NCBI GenBank assembly: GCA_026004095.1
Contig: BPIL01000002.1
Location: forward strand, 1 to 64,000
Source of the DNA: Meiothermus sp.
GTDB lineage: Bacteria; Deinococcota; Deinococci; Deinococcales; Thermaceae
Direction: 5' to 3'
DNA length: 64,000 nucleotides
Part shown: positions 19,492 through 27,866 of the stretch, one piece after another
Layout of the letters: every line of letters starts with the position of its first letter
How positions within the stretch are numbered: position 1 is the stretch's first letter
Program-made: the position numbers and the translations under genes
The notes under the pieces: model-generated
Told to the model about the DNA's origin: nothing
Databases searched by the model: none
Seen by the model: the letters and a program-made list of their open reading frames with translations, nothing else

Positions 19492-19688
19492 CTACTTCCT
19501 CCATCGGTGGGGCCTTTCAAAAAGCGCTCCACCGCCTTCAAAAACACCTCTTCTTTGACCCGAAACCCGATGGGCCAGCGCTCGCGCACCCGCACACCGG
19601 CCAGGGCCCAGGCCTCCACGCCGTGCTGAGCTGCCAGCTCCTCCACCGTGGGCAGCTCCAGCGGTTCTTTATCCTTCTCACTCGCCAC
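19488..19688 (-). CDS. Small phage protein before the sheath gene
   Basis: A GTG at 19688 preceded by GGAGG starts a 66-residue protein that overlaps gp37 by 11 bp and the sheath by four. It is acidic at the N-terminus and helical (ELPTVEELAAQHGVEAWALAGV, then a basic RERWPIGFRVKEEVF). It lies where Mu encodes gp38, but I see no clear sequence resemblance. Function unknown. A longer frame upstream to 19799 overlaps gp37 and is not used. Confidence 0.6.
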   Translation of the reverse strand: MASEKDKEPLELPTVEELAAQHGVEAWALAGVRVRERWPIGFRVKEEVFLKAVERFLKGPTDGGSR

Positions 19689-20190
19689 TTGCGCCTCCTT
19701 CAATTTCGCGCTCGATCTCGACCGTGATCGGGGTCCAGGCGTTGTCGCGGTAGATGCCGATTTCGACCGGGATCTCGAGCCAGATACCGTTCTGGGCAAT
19801 GAGCACCCCCTCCTCGTCCTGGTAGCTGAAGCGGATGCGCTCCGCCGGAACCTTGAAGCGCACCCCCGCGCTGTCCACCAGGGTGTGATCGAACAGCCAG
19901 GTCAGAAAGCCCTGGAGAATCTGGTTTAGCTCCGGCTCGTTGCGGGCGTACAGCTCACAGCGCATATTGGCCCCGCCCAGCCACAGCCAGCGGCGGGAGC
20001 GCACAGGGGTCTGCTCTACCGCCAGCCGTTTACCGGCCCGGTTTAGCTCGCCCTGCAGCGGGTAGAGCCAGGCCGACAGGTCTGTGGGATACGCCTCCCC
20101 CCGATTTCGCTGTTCCTGACGGATATACCGCTCCGGCAGCCCGGTGGAGACCAGGCCGCGGGTCAGGTGCTGGCGAACCAGGCTAACCAC
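19678..20190 (-). CDS. Mu gp37-like tail terminator/completion protein
   Basis: This 170-residue protein lies between gpG and the sheath, the position of Mu gp37. It has the alpha/beta pattern of tail-terminator proteins with a central conserved-looking AERIRFSYQDEEGVLIAQNGIWLEIP region. Such proteins cap the tail and help joining to the head. It starts with GTG at 20190 inside the gpG stop region. Annotation by position is good, by motif moderate. Confidence 0.72.
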   Translation of the reverse strand: MVSLVRQHLTRGLVSTGLPERYIRQEQRNRGEAYPTDLSAWLYPLQGELNRAGKRLAVEQTPVRSRRWLWLGGANMRCELYARNEPELNQILQGFLTWLFDHTLVDSAGVRFKVPAERIRFSYQDEEGVLIAQNGIWLEIPVEIGIYRDNAWTPITVEIEREIEGGASGE

Positions 20191-20665
20191 CCAGGGCCTC
20201 CTTCAGGATGCGCTCGATCTCGGCCTCATCTGCTTTCGAGATGCCCAGGTAGGGGCGGGCCGGAATGCGCACCCCGCGCCCGCGGCCCGCCAGACCGCCG
20301 AACTGGTGGATGGCGGCGTAGACCAGGTTGGTGCCGACGGCCACTTTGCTGCCGTCCCGCCTGGCAGAGATGGAGTTGCGCAGGCGGCCCGATTGAATCA
20401 GGATTTTTCGCTTCTCCATTCGCTCCATTGCCTGCTTTCGCAGCCCACCAGACTTCTTGAAATCTTTTTTGCGCGGGGCCACGGTGGCCGCAGCCAGGGG
20501 CTCCCAGGGCCGCCCATCGGGGCCCTTCTGCTCGTTGAAGCGCTGGATGGTGGAGGAGACCAGGGCCTCCCCCACGCTGGCCGCCGCGCGATCCAGCCGG
20601 GTAGCGGCCAGTTTGCGCAGCGCGCGGTTGAGCCGGGTTACATCCCCCACGATCCGCACGCCCAT
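20183..20665 (-). CDS. Virion morphogenesis protein (Mu gpG-like)
   Basis: This 160-residue protein of the phage virion morphogenesis family acts in tail completion/head joining. Typical features are the early VGEALVSSTIQRFNEQKGPDGRPWEPL segment, a central basic linker (APRKKDFKKSG), then GRLRNSISARRDGSKVAVGTNLVYAAIHQFGG, and the C-terminal IPARPYLGIS. These are hallmarks of the gpG/HK97-gp10-like group. It overlaps gp36 by one base. Confidence 0.85.
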   Translation of the reverse strand: MGVRIVGDVTRLNRALRKLAATRLDRAAASVGEALVSSTIQRFNEQKGPDGRPWEPLAAATVAPRKKDFKKSGGLRKQAMERMEKRKILIQSGRLRNSISARRDGSKVAVGTNLVYAAIHQFGGLAGRGRGVRIPARPYLGISKADEAEIERILKEALGG

Positions 20666-21117
20666 CAGAAGTCCTCCAGTTTCTCGCGGGAAAATACCCG
20701 CCTGGCCGCGCGTATGCGGGGCAGTACCCCCTGGGGCACCGCAGGCCCGTCGGAGCCGCTGTTGCCGCTGAAGGTCAGGCTGGTTTTGCCCAGGGCCAGG
20801 TCGCGCAGCCAGCGCAGGGCGTCCTCGTAGTTCTGGCGGATGGTCTCGTCGGCGGTGCCAGGACGGATGCCCCGGCGGGAAAAGAGCTTGTACTTGACCA
20901 CGTCCATCGCTTTATCGCGCAGCACATCCGGGATTTCCGGCAGGGGCAGGGTGTAGCGCTGGGCCACGTAGGAGTTGACCTCGGCCACCGCCTTGCGGAT
21001 GTCCTCCTGGATGCGGGCCTCTGCGGCGGGGGTGATGGCCTTCTCATTCTCGTCGTCCACGAGATAGATCAGCACATCCTCCGCCAGGTTGGCCCGTACA
21101 TCCGCGATGGTGAACAT
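20665..21117 (-). CDS. Mu gp36-like head-tail connector protein
   Basis: This 150-residue protein is of the gp36/DUF1320 type: an N-terminal helix pair, then IQEDIRKAVAEVNSYVAQRYTLPLPEIPDVLRDKAMDVVKYKLF, then RPGTADETIRQNYEDALRWLRDLALGK. The pattern YVAQRYTLPL followed by YEDALRWL is diagnostic. It is thought to be a head-completion adaptor. It lies 15 bp after the major head gene. Confidence 0.85.
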   Translation of the reverse strand: MFTIADVRANLAEDVLIYLVDDENEKAITPAAEARIQEDIRKAVAEVNSYVAQRYTLPLPEIPDVLRDKAMDVVKYKLFSRRGIRPGTADETIRQNYEDALRWLRDLALGKTSLTFSGNSGSDGPAVPQGVLPRIRAARRVFSREKLEDF

Positions 21118-21132
21118 GGTCTAACCTCTTAA

Positions 21133-22038
21133 TTAAGCGCCGGTGCTGCCGTAGGCCAGCTGCCAGAAGGCGTACCCGGCGTTTTTGCGGTCGTCAAAGC
21201 CGTAGACGTACTCCTTGCGCTTGAAGACGTTTTCGTCGGTGGGGCGATCCAGCGCGGTGAATCGCGGCTCCTGCCGCACCTGCAGGATCAGGGGCTTGAC
21301 CGCCCGGCTGGTCTCGAGCAGGAACCAGTAGGCCGAGGCGGTGCCCGACAGCTCGGGCACCACCAGCAACCTCGCCTTCTGGTAGTTGGGGTTTTCCCCG
21401 CCCCCTGAGAGGGTACGCAGCGCCACGATACTCTCGGCGGTGGCCCGCAGGTCGGGCCCCACCACCAGCAGCGGGGCCCGCTCGCCGGTGCCCATGAACA
21501 GGCGCATGGGCCGCCCGGCGGCGTTGGGAATCTTCTGCATCTGGGCCAGGGCGGCCTCGAAGTTGGCCGCGGTCAGGGGCACGTTGCCCCGGTTGCTAAC
21601 GGTCTGCTTGCCCACCTTGTGGTCGGTGGCGAAGAAGGTCTTGCCGTCGTAGCAGGTCTGGGTGAAGCCGGCCTTGAGCACATCGAATACCAGCTGATCG
21701 CGGTGATAGGCCACCTCCTCGCCCAGCATGCGGAACATGGGGGTGTACACACCCAGGTTGTCGTCCTCGATGTCGTTTTGTTTGACCGCTACGGTCAGCT
21801 CGAAGTCTCGGTTCTTGATGGTGTAGCTGGACTCGCTCAGGTTTTTGACGTCCCGTTCGTCCAGCCATTCCTTCATTCCTGGAACGTCCGCCAGCCAGCC
21901 ATAGGTGTTGGCGCTGGTGTTGCTGGGCGCCTGCATGGCGATCTGGTTCCACTGCAGATCGACCTGGGCGAGGGCCTCATAGGCCAGCGCGCGGAAGCTG
22001 CGACGCAGGCTGGCAAGGTTGGCATCAGTGATGATCAC
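21133..22038 (-). CDS. Major head subunit (Mu gpT-like)
   Basis: This 301-residue major capsid protein of the Mu gpT type begins MIITDANLASLRRSFRALAYEAL and has the conserved Trp-rich stretch YGWLADVPGMKEWLDERDVKNL and the FFATDHKVG motif. It forms the icosahedral shell. The order protease/scaffold, small protein, gpT is the same as in Mu. There is no transmembrane or signal segment. Confidence 0.92.
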   Translation of the reverse strand: MIITDANLASLRRSFRALAYEALAQVDLQWNQIAMQAPSNTSANTYGWLADVPGMKEWLDERDVKNLSESSYTIKNRDFELTVAVKQNDIEDDNLGVYTPMFRMLGEEVAYHRDQLVFDVLKAGFTQTCYDGKTFFATDHKVGKQTVSNRGNVPLTAANFEAALAQMQKIPNAAGRPMRLFMGTGERAPLLVVGPDLRATAESIVALRTLSGGGENPNYQKARLLVVPELSGTASAYWFLLETSRAVKPLILQVRQEPRFTALDRPTDENVFKRKEYVYGFDDRKNAGYAFWQLAYGSTGA

Positions 22039-22050
22039 GCACTACCTCCA

Positions 22051-22455
22051 TTAGCGGGTATCCACCCAGACCCCATCGGGTTCAATATCCACAACGCGGC
22101 CTGCCCGGGATTTGGTGTTGCCACCGCTGGTGCGGCAAACAGTCTGGTCGTCGGTGATGAAGCAATCGGCCCAGAGGTCGGCCTGGGTGATGGCGTCGGC
22201 AGAGTCGTTATCGAACTTAAACACGCCGCGACGCACCAGCACGCTGACCGCGCCGTTGGCCCCGCCCGTGTTGTCCGCGGTTTCCTCTGCGCGGCCTACT
22301 ACCCGCAGGTTTAGGGCGGTGCGGCCAGGGGCGGCGTAGCCCGCATCCACCACGACCAGGGTGCCCTGGAAAATCTTGGTGTTAGCCTTTACTGGGATCA
22401 GAAATAAATCCCCTTCACGCATGAAGGTGTCGCGCGGGGTGGTAGCAGCAGGCAT
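22051..22455 (-). CDS. Small capsid-associated (decoration-type) protein
   Basis: This 134-residue protein lies between gpI and gpT. The sequence is Gly/Ala/Val-rich beta (LFLIPVKANTKIFQGTLVVVDAGYAAPG, VSVLVRRGVFKFD), the pattern of capsid cement proteins of the DUF2190 kind that replace Mu gpJ in many Mu-like phages. Its start overlaps the gpI stop by one base. The role is inferred from pattern and position. Confidence 0.7.
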   Translation of the reverse strand: MPAATTPRDTFMREGDLFLIPVKANTKIFQGTLVVVDAGYAAPGRTALNLRVVGRAEETADNTGGANGAVSVLVRRGVFKFDNDSADAITQADLWADCFITDDQTVCRTSGGNTKSRAGRVVDIEPDGVWVDTR

Positions 22456-23438
22456 TACTCATCACCTCCGTATTTAAGTAGAGCTTCCTTAGAAACGCCC
22501 ACCAGCTGCGCCACGGCCAGATCGTTGTCGCTCAGCGCGGCGCGCTCCTGCTTCTGGGCAGGCTGTAACTGCGGTAGCTGGGTGGGCACGCGGGGGGGCA
22601 GGGCTTCCAGGGCCATGCGGGTGGCCTCGAAGTCGCTGGCGGCCAGGCGCAGGAACAACTCACGCTGGTTGGGCAGGATGCGCCCGTCCTCCAGCGCGGC
22701 CTCCACCAGGGCCTGGATGCGCTGCTGCTCGCGTTGACGGGCCTCCTGCTCCAACTGTTGGCGCAGGCGGCTGACCTCGTCGAGCACCTGCTCGTTGGCG
22801 GCCAACCGGATGACCCGGGCCCGCAGCTCGGGGGTCACGGTGGCGTCGCTGAGGCCGAGCGATTGCACCAGTAGATCGCCCAGCTGGGCTCGGGCTTGCA
22901 GAGCCTCCAGCGCGGCGCGCACCTGCTCCTCCCCGGCATCCGGGGGGAGTCCTACCATCTGTCTTAACCAGTCCATTTTTTCCTCCATACCGATCCGGCG
23001 TTGCCACTGCGTGCCGGGGCGGTTTGTGAGCGCGTGCGAGTGGTAGCCGACGACGTGCCCGTCCTCGGTGTGGAGCAGCACCGGGGAGATGAAGGCGAAG
23101 GCCCCCTTCATCACATCCGCCGCCCCTTCCGGGGTCCACTCAACCAGGCCATACACATAACCCTCTTCGACCACCACATCCTGAATAAAGCCAGCGGCTG
23201 GGGCTTTGTCCCGCTTGCCAGCCTCCACATCCAGCGTGGCGTGGTGCCAGTCGAGCACCCAGGGCCGGCCATTCTGGCGCAGCTGCTCCCGCACTGCCGC
23301 CAGACTGGCCTCATCGAACACAAACCGGCGGCCATTGCCGAAAAACTCACCGAATGGATGCAGTGGAATCCGATTAGGGACGCCACCGTCCTGCAAGGAT
23401 ATCTGCGAAGTGACGCCGGAAGAGGTCAGGGTGTGCAA
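22455..23438 (-). CDS. Head maturation protease/scaffold (Mu gpI-like)
   Basis: This 327-residue protein of the Mu prophage I family combines a protease with a C-terminal scaffold. The protease part has RPWVLDWHHATLDVEAGK and GAFAFISPVLLHTEDGHVVGYHSHALTNRPG. The second half is a long Gln/Arg-rich coiled coil (LDEVSRLRQQLEQEARQREQQRIQALVEAAL). The TTG at 23438 is chosen because GGGAGG lies 6-11 bases upstream. It overlaps the small upstream gene by 65 bp. Confidence 0.88.
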   Translation of the reverse strand: MHTLTSSGVTSQISLQDGGVPNRIPLHPFGEFFGNGRRFVFDEASLAAVREQLRQNGRPWVLDWHHATLDVEAGKRDKAPAAGFIQDVVVEEGYVYGLVEWTPEGAADVMKGAFAFISPVLLHTEDGHVVGYHSHALTNRPGTQWQRRIGMEEKMDWLRQMVGLPPDAGEEQVRAALEALQARAQLGDLLVQSLGLSDATVTPELRARVIRLAANEQVLDEVSRLRQQLEQEARQREQQRIQALVEAALEDGRILPNQRELFLRLAASDFEATRMALEALPPRVPTQLPQLQPAQKQERAALSDNDLAVAQLVGVSKEALLKYGGDE

Positions 23439-23604
23439 ACTGAACCTCCCAGGGGAGCCGCTCGAACAACTCCAAAGGCAAACCCGTTTTCAACCGCCAA
23501 TAGCTGCGGTTTTCTAATCGTGCGGTCTGTGGCGAAAGCGGCCATGCGTCAGGATGCGGCTGGGGTGCTGGTCTGAGGGCCAGAGCTTTTACGAAAGGTG
23601 CCAT
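23374..23604 (-). CDS. Small phage protein upstream of gpI
   Basis: A 76-residue frame overlapping the holin-like gene by 56 bp and the protease by 65 bp. The C-terminal half (WRLKTGLPLELFERLPWEVQFAHPDLFRRHFADILAG) is helical and amphipathic and looks like real coding sequence. I recognise no family. The overlaps on both sides lower confidence. Confidence 0.45.
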   Translation of the reverse strand: MAPFVKALALRPAPQPHPDAWPLSPQTARLENRSYWRLKTGLPLELFERLPWEVQFAHPDLFRRHFADILAGRWRP

Positions 23605-23839
23605 CGGCGTTGAACCGACTCACCACCCAGTCGATAAGGAATCCCAGGAGGGCATCGGGAATAAAGCCGGGCCAGTACCCCAGAATGCCCGTCACTACTT
23701 CCTTTACCCGAGCTATTGCAGCTTCCTTTTTCTGCGCCCCTGGCTGGCCGTCCATGATGTCTTCCACGACCAGCACCACCAGGCCCAGCGCGGCGTAGAC
23801 GAGCTTGGCGACAGCCAGGATTGATGCGAATTTCAGCAC
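23549..23839 (-). CDS. Small membrane protein, candidate holin
   Basis: A GTG at 23839 has AGGAGG six bases upstream and gives 96 residues. There is a first hydrophobic segment (ILAVAKLVYAALGLVVLVV), a charged middle (KKEAAIARVKEVV) and a second hydrophobic stretch (PDALLGFLIDWVV). Size and layout match phage holins, which permeabilise the membrane for the lysin. It is the first gene after a conserved promoter-hairpin cassette. The holin role is an inference; the lysin-like gene is at 41658. Confidence 0.6.
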   Translation of the reverse strand: MLKFASILAVAKLVYAALGLVVLVVEDIMDGQPGAQKKEAAIARVKEVVTGILGYWPGFIPDALLGFLIDWVVSRFNADGTFRKSSGPQTSTPAAS

Positions 23840-23866
23840 ACACTTCCTCCTTTGGGCCAAACAAAA

Positions 23867-23915
23867 CCCCCGGAGCTTCCTCCGGGGAATGTCTGGCTAG
23901 GTTACCTCTAATATA
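23867..23915 (-). promoter_or_regulatory. Promoter-hairpin cassette P1 (leftward operon)
   Basis: On the minus strand: -10 box TATATT (23915-23910), 3 nt, then GGTAACCTAGCC (23906-23895), then a hairpin CCCCGGAG/CTCCGGGG ending at 23867 followed by GTTTTGTTT. It drives the head/tail operon from 23839 to 17207. It shares its layout with cassettes at 33175, 36022, 40544 and 41600. There is no clear -35 box. Confidence 0.7.
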
Positions 23916-23938
23916 GCATGTAGCGGTGGGCCGCGCAG

Positions 23939-24685
23939 CTATTCCTCTACACCATTCAGCGCCCCCTGCACCCAGACTACGCGCCCGATAACCTCGTCCA
24001 CGTCCTCAGCAGGAATAACCGGCGGGGCGGAGTTGGTGTAAAGGGGATTGAGCGACATTAGCCGCCTGCCAAACTTATCCTCCTTCAGAGCCTTGCACAC
24101 AAAACTCCCATCCACAAGGCGGGCTACCACCACCTGGCCGCTGCAACCCTTATCGGCCATATTTACCACGATGATGTCGCCATCGCAGATGGGCCGCTTG
24201 CCTCCGCACATCGAGTCGCCCCTGACCTCATATGCCGCAAGCGGGCGCCCTTTGGCCACAGCGGCGGGAACGTAGACGCTCTTTAACGTGGGCTCGAACT
24301 GGCCGGGGCCAGCGCCTACGACACCGAAAACCTTTACCGTCCCACAGGCGATAGTCCGATCCTGTTCAGACACTCCAGGCGCGTCTGGCTCAAGCCGAAA
24401 AATTAGGTCTTGAATGGGACGCTCGAGGAATCTAGCAAGAACTAACAGGGTGTCTACTGATGGCTTTACCCAAGTCCCCTTCGGAGAAACTCGTCCCCTA
24501 ACAAGATGATACAACGTCCCTCTCGAAATACCCGACTGCTTAGCGAACTCCTCAAGGGTGTTAATACCTCGCCTCTTCATTGTCTCAAGAATCCAATCAT
24601 TGAAAGGGCCTCGTAACGGCCCTGGTTTGCGTTTTGCTAGCGCAGCTTCCAGGTCATTGACAGATGTGGGTTCCATATGTAGCAT
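23939..24685 (-). CDS. Phage repressor, HTH plus S24 LexA-like peptidase
   Basis: This 248-residue lysogeny repressor has an N-terminal helix-turn-helix at about residues 32-68 (LEEFAKQSGISRGTLYHLVRG), then an S24 peptidase domain with a candidate Ala-Gly cleavage site at 125-126, catalytic Ser158 in EVRGDSM and Lys198 in FVCKALKED. It should be self-cleaved on RecA activation, so induction by DNA damage is likely. It is divergent from ner. I chose the ATG at 24685; another ATG at 24676 is possible. Both lie in the operator, which suggests autoregulation. Confidence 0.88.
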   Translation of the reverse strand: MLHMEPTSVNDLEAALAKRKPGPLRGPFNDWILETMKRRGINTLEEFAKQSGISRGTLYHLVRGRVSPKGTWVKPSVDTLLVLARFLERPIQDLIFRLEPDAPGVSEQDRTIACGTVKVFGVVGAGPGQFEPTLKSVYVPAAVAKGRPLAAYEVRGDSMCGGKRPICDGDIIVVNMADKGCSGQVVVARLVDGSFVCKALKEDKFGRRLMSLNPLYTNSAPPVIPAEDVDEVIGRVVWVQGALNGVEE

Positions 24686-24704
24686 CTTACTAATGCTCCA
24701 TATG
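24674..24704. promoter_or_regulatory. Early operator between repressor and ner
   Basis: Two inverted half-sites CATATG(T/G)AGCAT at 24674-24685 and 24693-24704 are separated by 7 bp. They cover the repressor start codons and lie just upstream of the ner ribosome site. A third partial half-site, CATATGGAG, is at 24923-24931 at the end of ner. This is probably the operator for the S24 repressor and/or Ner, by analogy with Mu O1-O3. Confidence 0.75.
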
Positions 24705-24724
24705 TTGCCAAGAGGTGTTTGCAC

Positions 24725-24946
24725 ATGAAAAAGCAGCTTTACGATCTGATGAGCCAACACGGGGATACTCCACGATCGCTAGCGGCGAAGGCAAACCTGG
24801 CAGTAGGAACCATCGAGCACATCCTGGCGGGTCGCCGGGGCAAGCGCGTCAGCTTCTATGTGGTAGAGCGTATCGCTAAGGTTTACGGCGTAAGCACCGA
24901 TTTTTTTTCATCTGAAACGCCACATATGGAGACAACACGTCTATGA
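24725..24946 (+). CDS. Ner/Cro-like DNA-binding protein
   Basis: This 73-residue helix-turn-helix protein (PRSLAAKANLAVGTIEHILAGRRG, then VVERIAKVYGVSTDFF) is the first rightward early gene. Small Cro/Ner proteins of this type turn down early and repressor transcription during lytic growth. I chose the ATG at 24725, which has AGAGGTG upstream. The stop overlaps the transposase ATG (ATGA). Confidence 0.8.
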   Translation: MKKQLYDLMSQHGDTPRSLAAKANLAVGTIEHILAGRRGKRVSFYVVERIAKVYGVSTDFFSSETPHMETTRL

Positions 24947-26931
24947 CAGCGCGTTTTGTTTCTATCCCCGAAGCCGCGAGAGTCCTTAGTAAGGGCATTC
25001 GCACCATCGAACGATATCTGGAGCATCCAGATGTCGAATCCACCCTGGTTGAGGTTCCCCTCGAGCGCGGCGGCTACACCCGCAAGCGCCTGGTCAACCT
25101 GGATTCCCTGCGGCGCGTATTCGAGCAGAACAGTCCCCCTATCCTGCAGTCGCCCCTGGAAGAGCCGCCTGCCCCATCAGATACCGCACCAACTTCCCAG
25201 CCGGAGATCACCCCTGAGCGCATGCAGCAGGCCCACCGGCTGATGAGCTGGCTGTTGCCCTTCTACGCCGAATACCGTGCGGCCAACCCCGGCGAGAAGA
25301 ACCTTCTTCTGGAGCAGGCGGCCCAGCAACACGGCTACTCCAAGAGGCAGGTGATCCGCCTGGTGCAGCGCCTCCAGCATTCCCAGCTGTCCGAACAGGC
25401 GCTGTCCCGGCGTATGCGGCGGGACGCCGGGGTGGTTCGGCTGCCACGGGAACTCTACGAGCTGGTGGTGGGCCTGTGGATGACCTACCCCCGCTACAGC
25501 GCCCCCCGCATCCGGCGCATCATCGAACTCAACGACCCAAACCTGCTGCGCTACCGCCCCTTCCCCAACAGCCGGGACTGGAGCGTCCTGTCCGCAACCA
25601 CAATCCGGCGCATCCGCAAACAGATGGAGTCTGACCCCGTACTGCGGGTCACGCTGATGGACGATCGCGCCCGCAAGGAACACCTGCGGGTCTGGAGCGG
25701 GGAAATCCTCACCGAGCGGGCCAACCAGCTCTGGATGGTGGACATGACCCGCTGCGATGCGTTTGTGTACGACCCCTACACCAACCACGTGCTGCGGCTG
25801 CGAATCCACGCGGCCATCGACGTGTTCAGCGGCGCAGTGCCGGCCTTCGTATTCTCGCGCGACGAGGACCAGGCCGCCACCGACCGGATGCTCATGCTGG
25901 CCCTGCTGGAAAAGCCTGAGCCCTGGCGGGCCCACTGGCCCATCTGGGGCCGCCCGGAGCGCATCTACTGGGACAACGGCAAGGTTTATCGATCGGAGAA
26001 ATCCGAGCGCATCCTGGCCGACCTGGGCATCGAGTCCACCCACTCGCGGCCCTATGTCTCGCACAGCCGCGGCAACATCGAGCGCTTCTTCGGTCTCTTC
26101 CACCAACAGTTCGAGGCGGGTCTGCCGGGCTACGCCGGCTCGGATGTGCACGAGCGGGATCACCAGCGCCTGGCCCGGCTGTTGCACAACACCCGCCGCT
26201 GGATGGCCGAGGGCGGCCCCGACCCCTACCCCGAGCGCCTCCTGACCGAGGAGGAGTTCAAGCACCGGGCCCTGCTGTGGCTGACCCAGGACTACCACAA
26301 ATCACTCCTGGGCAGTCAAACCCGCGAGGAATTGTTCGTGCAAACCGCAGCCAACAGCAGCCGGGTGCGCTACGACTTCGGCGACCTGATGCTGCTGTTT
26401 TCCCGCCAGGAGACCCGGCGGGTGCGCGGCAACGGCACCATCACCCTGCGCGGGCGGGCCTGGGGTCTGCCCGACGGCAGCCTGATCCGCTACCAGGGCA
26501 TGGACGTGGTGGTGCTCATCAACGAAATCCTCCCGGCGGCCCAGTACACCGCGGCCCTGCCCCGGCGGGACGGCAGCCTGCAGATCCTGGGCGCACTCGA
26601 ATCCCAGAACTGGAGCGCCCTGGGCGAGGAAGCCCGCGAGATGCGGCGCAAGCTGCGGCAGCAGATTCGGGATATCCACGCGGCTGCCGACGAGATTCGG
26701 GCCCAGTTCATGAACCCTATGGTGCGGCTCGACCAGGCCCTCTCCCGCCGGGCCCCCGACCTACCCCAACCCGAAACCTTGCAAATCTCTGGCCCCCAGG
26801 CCCGTTTAGACCCGGCGCCAGGCGACCGCGAGGTGGAGCAGGCCCTGGCAGAGTTCCTGGCCGCAGGCTTCACCCTGGACGACGAATTAGACCTGTCGTC
26901 CCACCACAACATGGGCTCCAACGGGGAGTAG
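24943..26931 (+). CDS. Transposase, MuA type
   Basis: This 662-residue DDE recombinase integrates and replicates the phage by transposition. It has N-terminal DNA-binding helices, a central RNase-H-fold core with D267 (LWMVDMTRCD), D344 (IYWDNGKVY) and E380 (GNIERFF), then a Mu C-terminal beta domain (LMLLFSRQETRRVRGNGTITLRG) and a basic tail. It should bind the GTGACATTTAGCGTGGCGC sites at both ends. It is a full-length member of the family and overlaps ner by four bases. Confidence 0.95.
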   Translation: MTARFVSIPEAARVLSKGIRTIERYLEHPDVESTLVEVPLERGGYTRKRLVNLDSLRRVFEQNSPPILQSPLEEPPAPSDTAPTSQPEITPERMQQAHRLMSWLLPFYAEYRAANPGEKNLLLEQAAQQHGYSKRQVIRLVQRLQHSQLSEQALSRRMRRDAGVVRLPRELYELVVGLWMTYPRYSAPRIRRIIELNDPNLLRYRPFPNSRDWSVLSATTIRRIRKQMESDPVLRVTLMDDRARKEHLRVWSGEILTERANQLWMVDMTRCDAFVYDPYTNHVLRLRIHAAIDVFSGAVPAFVFSRDEDQAATDRMLMLALLEKPEPWRAHWPIWGRPERIYWDNGKVYRSEKSERILADLGIESTHSRPYVSHSRGNIERFFGLFHQQFEAGLPGYAGSDVHERDHQRLARLLHNTRRWMAEGGPDPYPERLLTEEEFKHRALLWLTQDYHKSLLGSQTREELFVQTAANSSRVRYDFGDLMLLFSRQETRRVRGNGTITLRGRAWGLPDGSLIRYQGMDVVVLINEILPAAQYTAALPRRDGSLQILGALESQNWSALGEEAREMRRKLRQQIRDIHAAADEIRAQFMNPMVRLDQALSRRAPDLPQPETLQISGPQARLDPAPGDREVEQALAEFLAAGFTLDDELDLSSHHNMGSNGE

Positions 26932-26958
26932 ACCCCCGCTGAAGCAGAAAGGAGCTAT

Positions 26959-27774
26959 ATGGCTCAACAACCACCATACATCAACCCCGAGGACGTAGAC
27001 AAGATCGTAGAGGACTGGCTGGCCAGCGAGTACGGGGACGTGCTCGATGACGAGACCGATTTCGTGCAGACCCGCGCCACCCGCATCATCGCGGCCCGGC
27101 TGCGCGACGCGGTGGAGGACGAGTTTCCCTTCGCCCTGGTCACCGGCCCGGCAGGCTGCTCCAAGACCGTCACCACCCGGCACTTCCTGCGCTATGTGCG
27201 GGAGCAGTGGCCGTGGCTCAACACGGCCTGGATTCACGCCCAGCCCAACTATGAGCCCAACGCCCTGCTGGAGGCCCTGGCCCTCAACCTCTACATCACC
27301 CGCACCCGCCGCTTCCGCGACCTGCTGCACACGGTGCACACCCAGCTCAGCGCCAAGCGCATGGTGGCGGTGGTGGACGAGGCCCAGCGCATGCCGCGGG
27401 AGTCGTTTGAGGTGCTCAAATATCTGGCCGACGAAACATCCAGCACCTTCATCTTGATCTGCACCGAGGACTTCGCCCCCCAGATCCGCCGCTGGCGGGA
27501 CATCGAGAGCCGGATCGGGGTGGTGGCCGAGGCGGAGCCGGTGAGCCCCGAGGAGCTAATCGAGATGCCCATGCTGGCCGGGCTGCCCAAGGCCAGCCGC
27601 CAGAAAATCTACGAACTCACGGGCGGGGTGATGCGGGACGTGCTGCGGCTCGTGAAGCAGATCGACCGCACCATCGCCCGCAACGCCGATAAAGGACTGA
27701 GCCGCGCCACCTTCACGGTCAAAGCAGTGGTGGCGGTCTCGCAAAAGCTCAACCTGGCGGGAGGTAGCCAATGA
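26959..27774 (+). CDS. Transposition target-selection ATPase, MuB type
   Basis: This 271-residue AAA+ ATPase has Walker A GPAGCSKT (63-70) and Walker B MVAVVDEAQ (D140, E141). It sits directly after the transposase, as MuB does, where it binds target DNA, activates the transposase and gives immunity. It is shorter than Mu MuB at the N-terminus. The ribosome site GAAAGGAG precedes the ATG at 26959. Confidence 0.93.
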   Translation: MAQQPPYINPEDVDKIVEDWLASEYGDVLDDETDFVQTRATRIIAARLRDAVEDEFPFALVTGPAGCSKTVTTRHFLRYVREQWPWLNTAWIHAQPNYEPNALLEALALNLYITRTRRFRDLLHTVHTQLSAKRMVAVVDEAQRMPRESFEVLKYLADETSSTFILICTEDFAPQIRRWRDIESRIGVVAEAEPVSPEELIEMPMLAGLPKASRQKIYELTGGVMRDVLRLVKQIDRTIARNADKGLSRATFTVKAVVAVSQKLNLAGGSQ

Positions 27775-27866
27775 AACAAAAGCTGGCATTGCTACTGGTG
27801 GACATCGCTACGGGTGCGCTGATGGTGCTGATCATCCACGCCATCGCATGGTACGGAGGTCGCTAG
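27771..27866 (+). CDS. Tiny single-pass membrane protein
   Basis: This 31-residue frame starts at an ATG overlapping the muB stop (ATGA) and ends one base into the next gene. It has a charged MKQK start, then one hydrophobic helix (LALLLVDIATGALMVLIIHAIAW) and YGGR. Tight coupling on both sides suggests it is real. Function unknown. Confidence 0.55.
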   Translation: MKQKLALLLVDIATGALMVLIIHAIAWYGGR

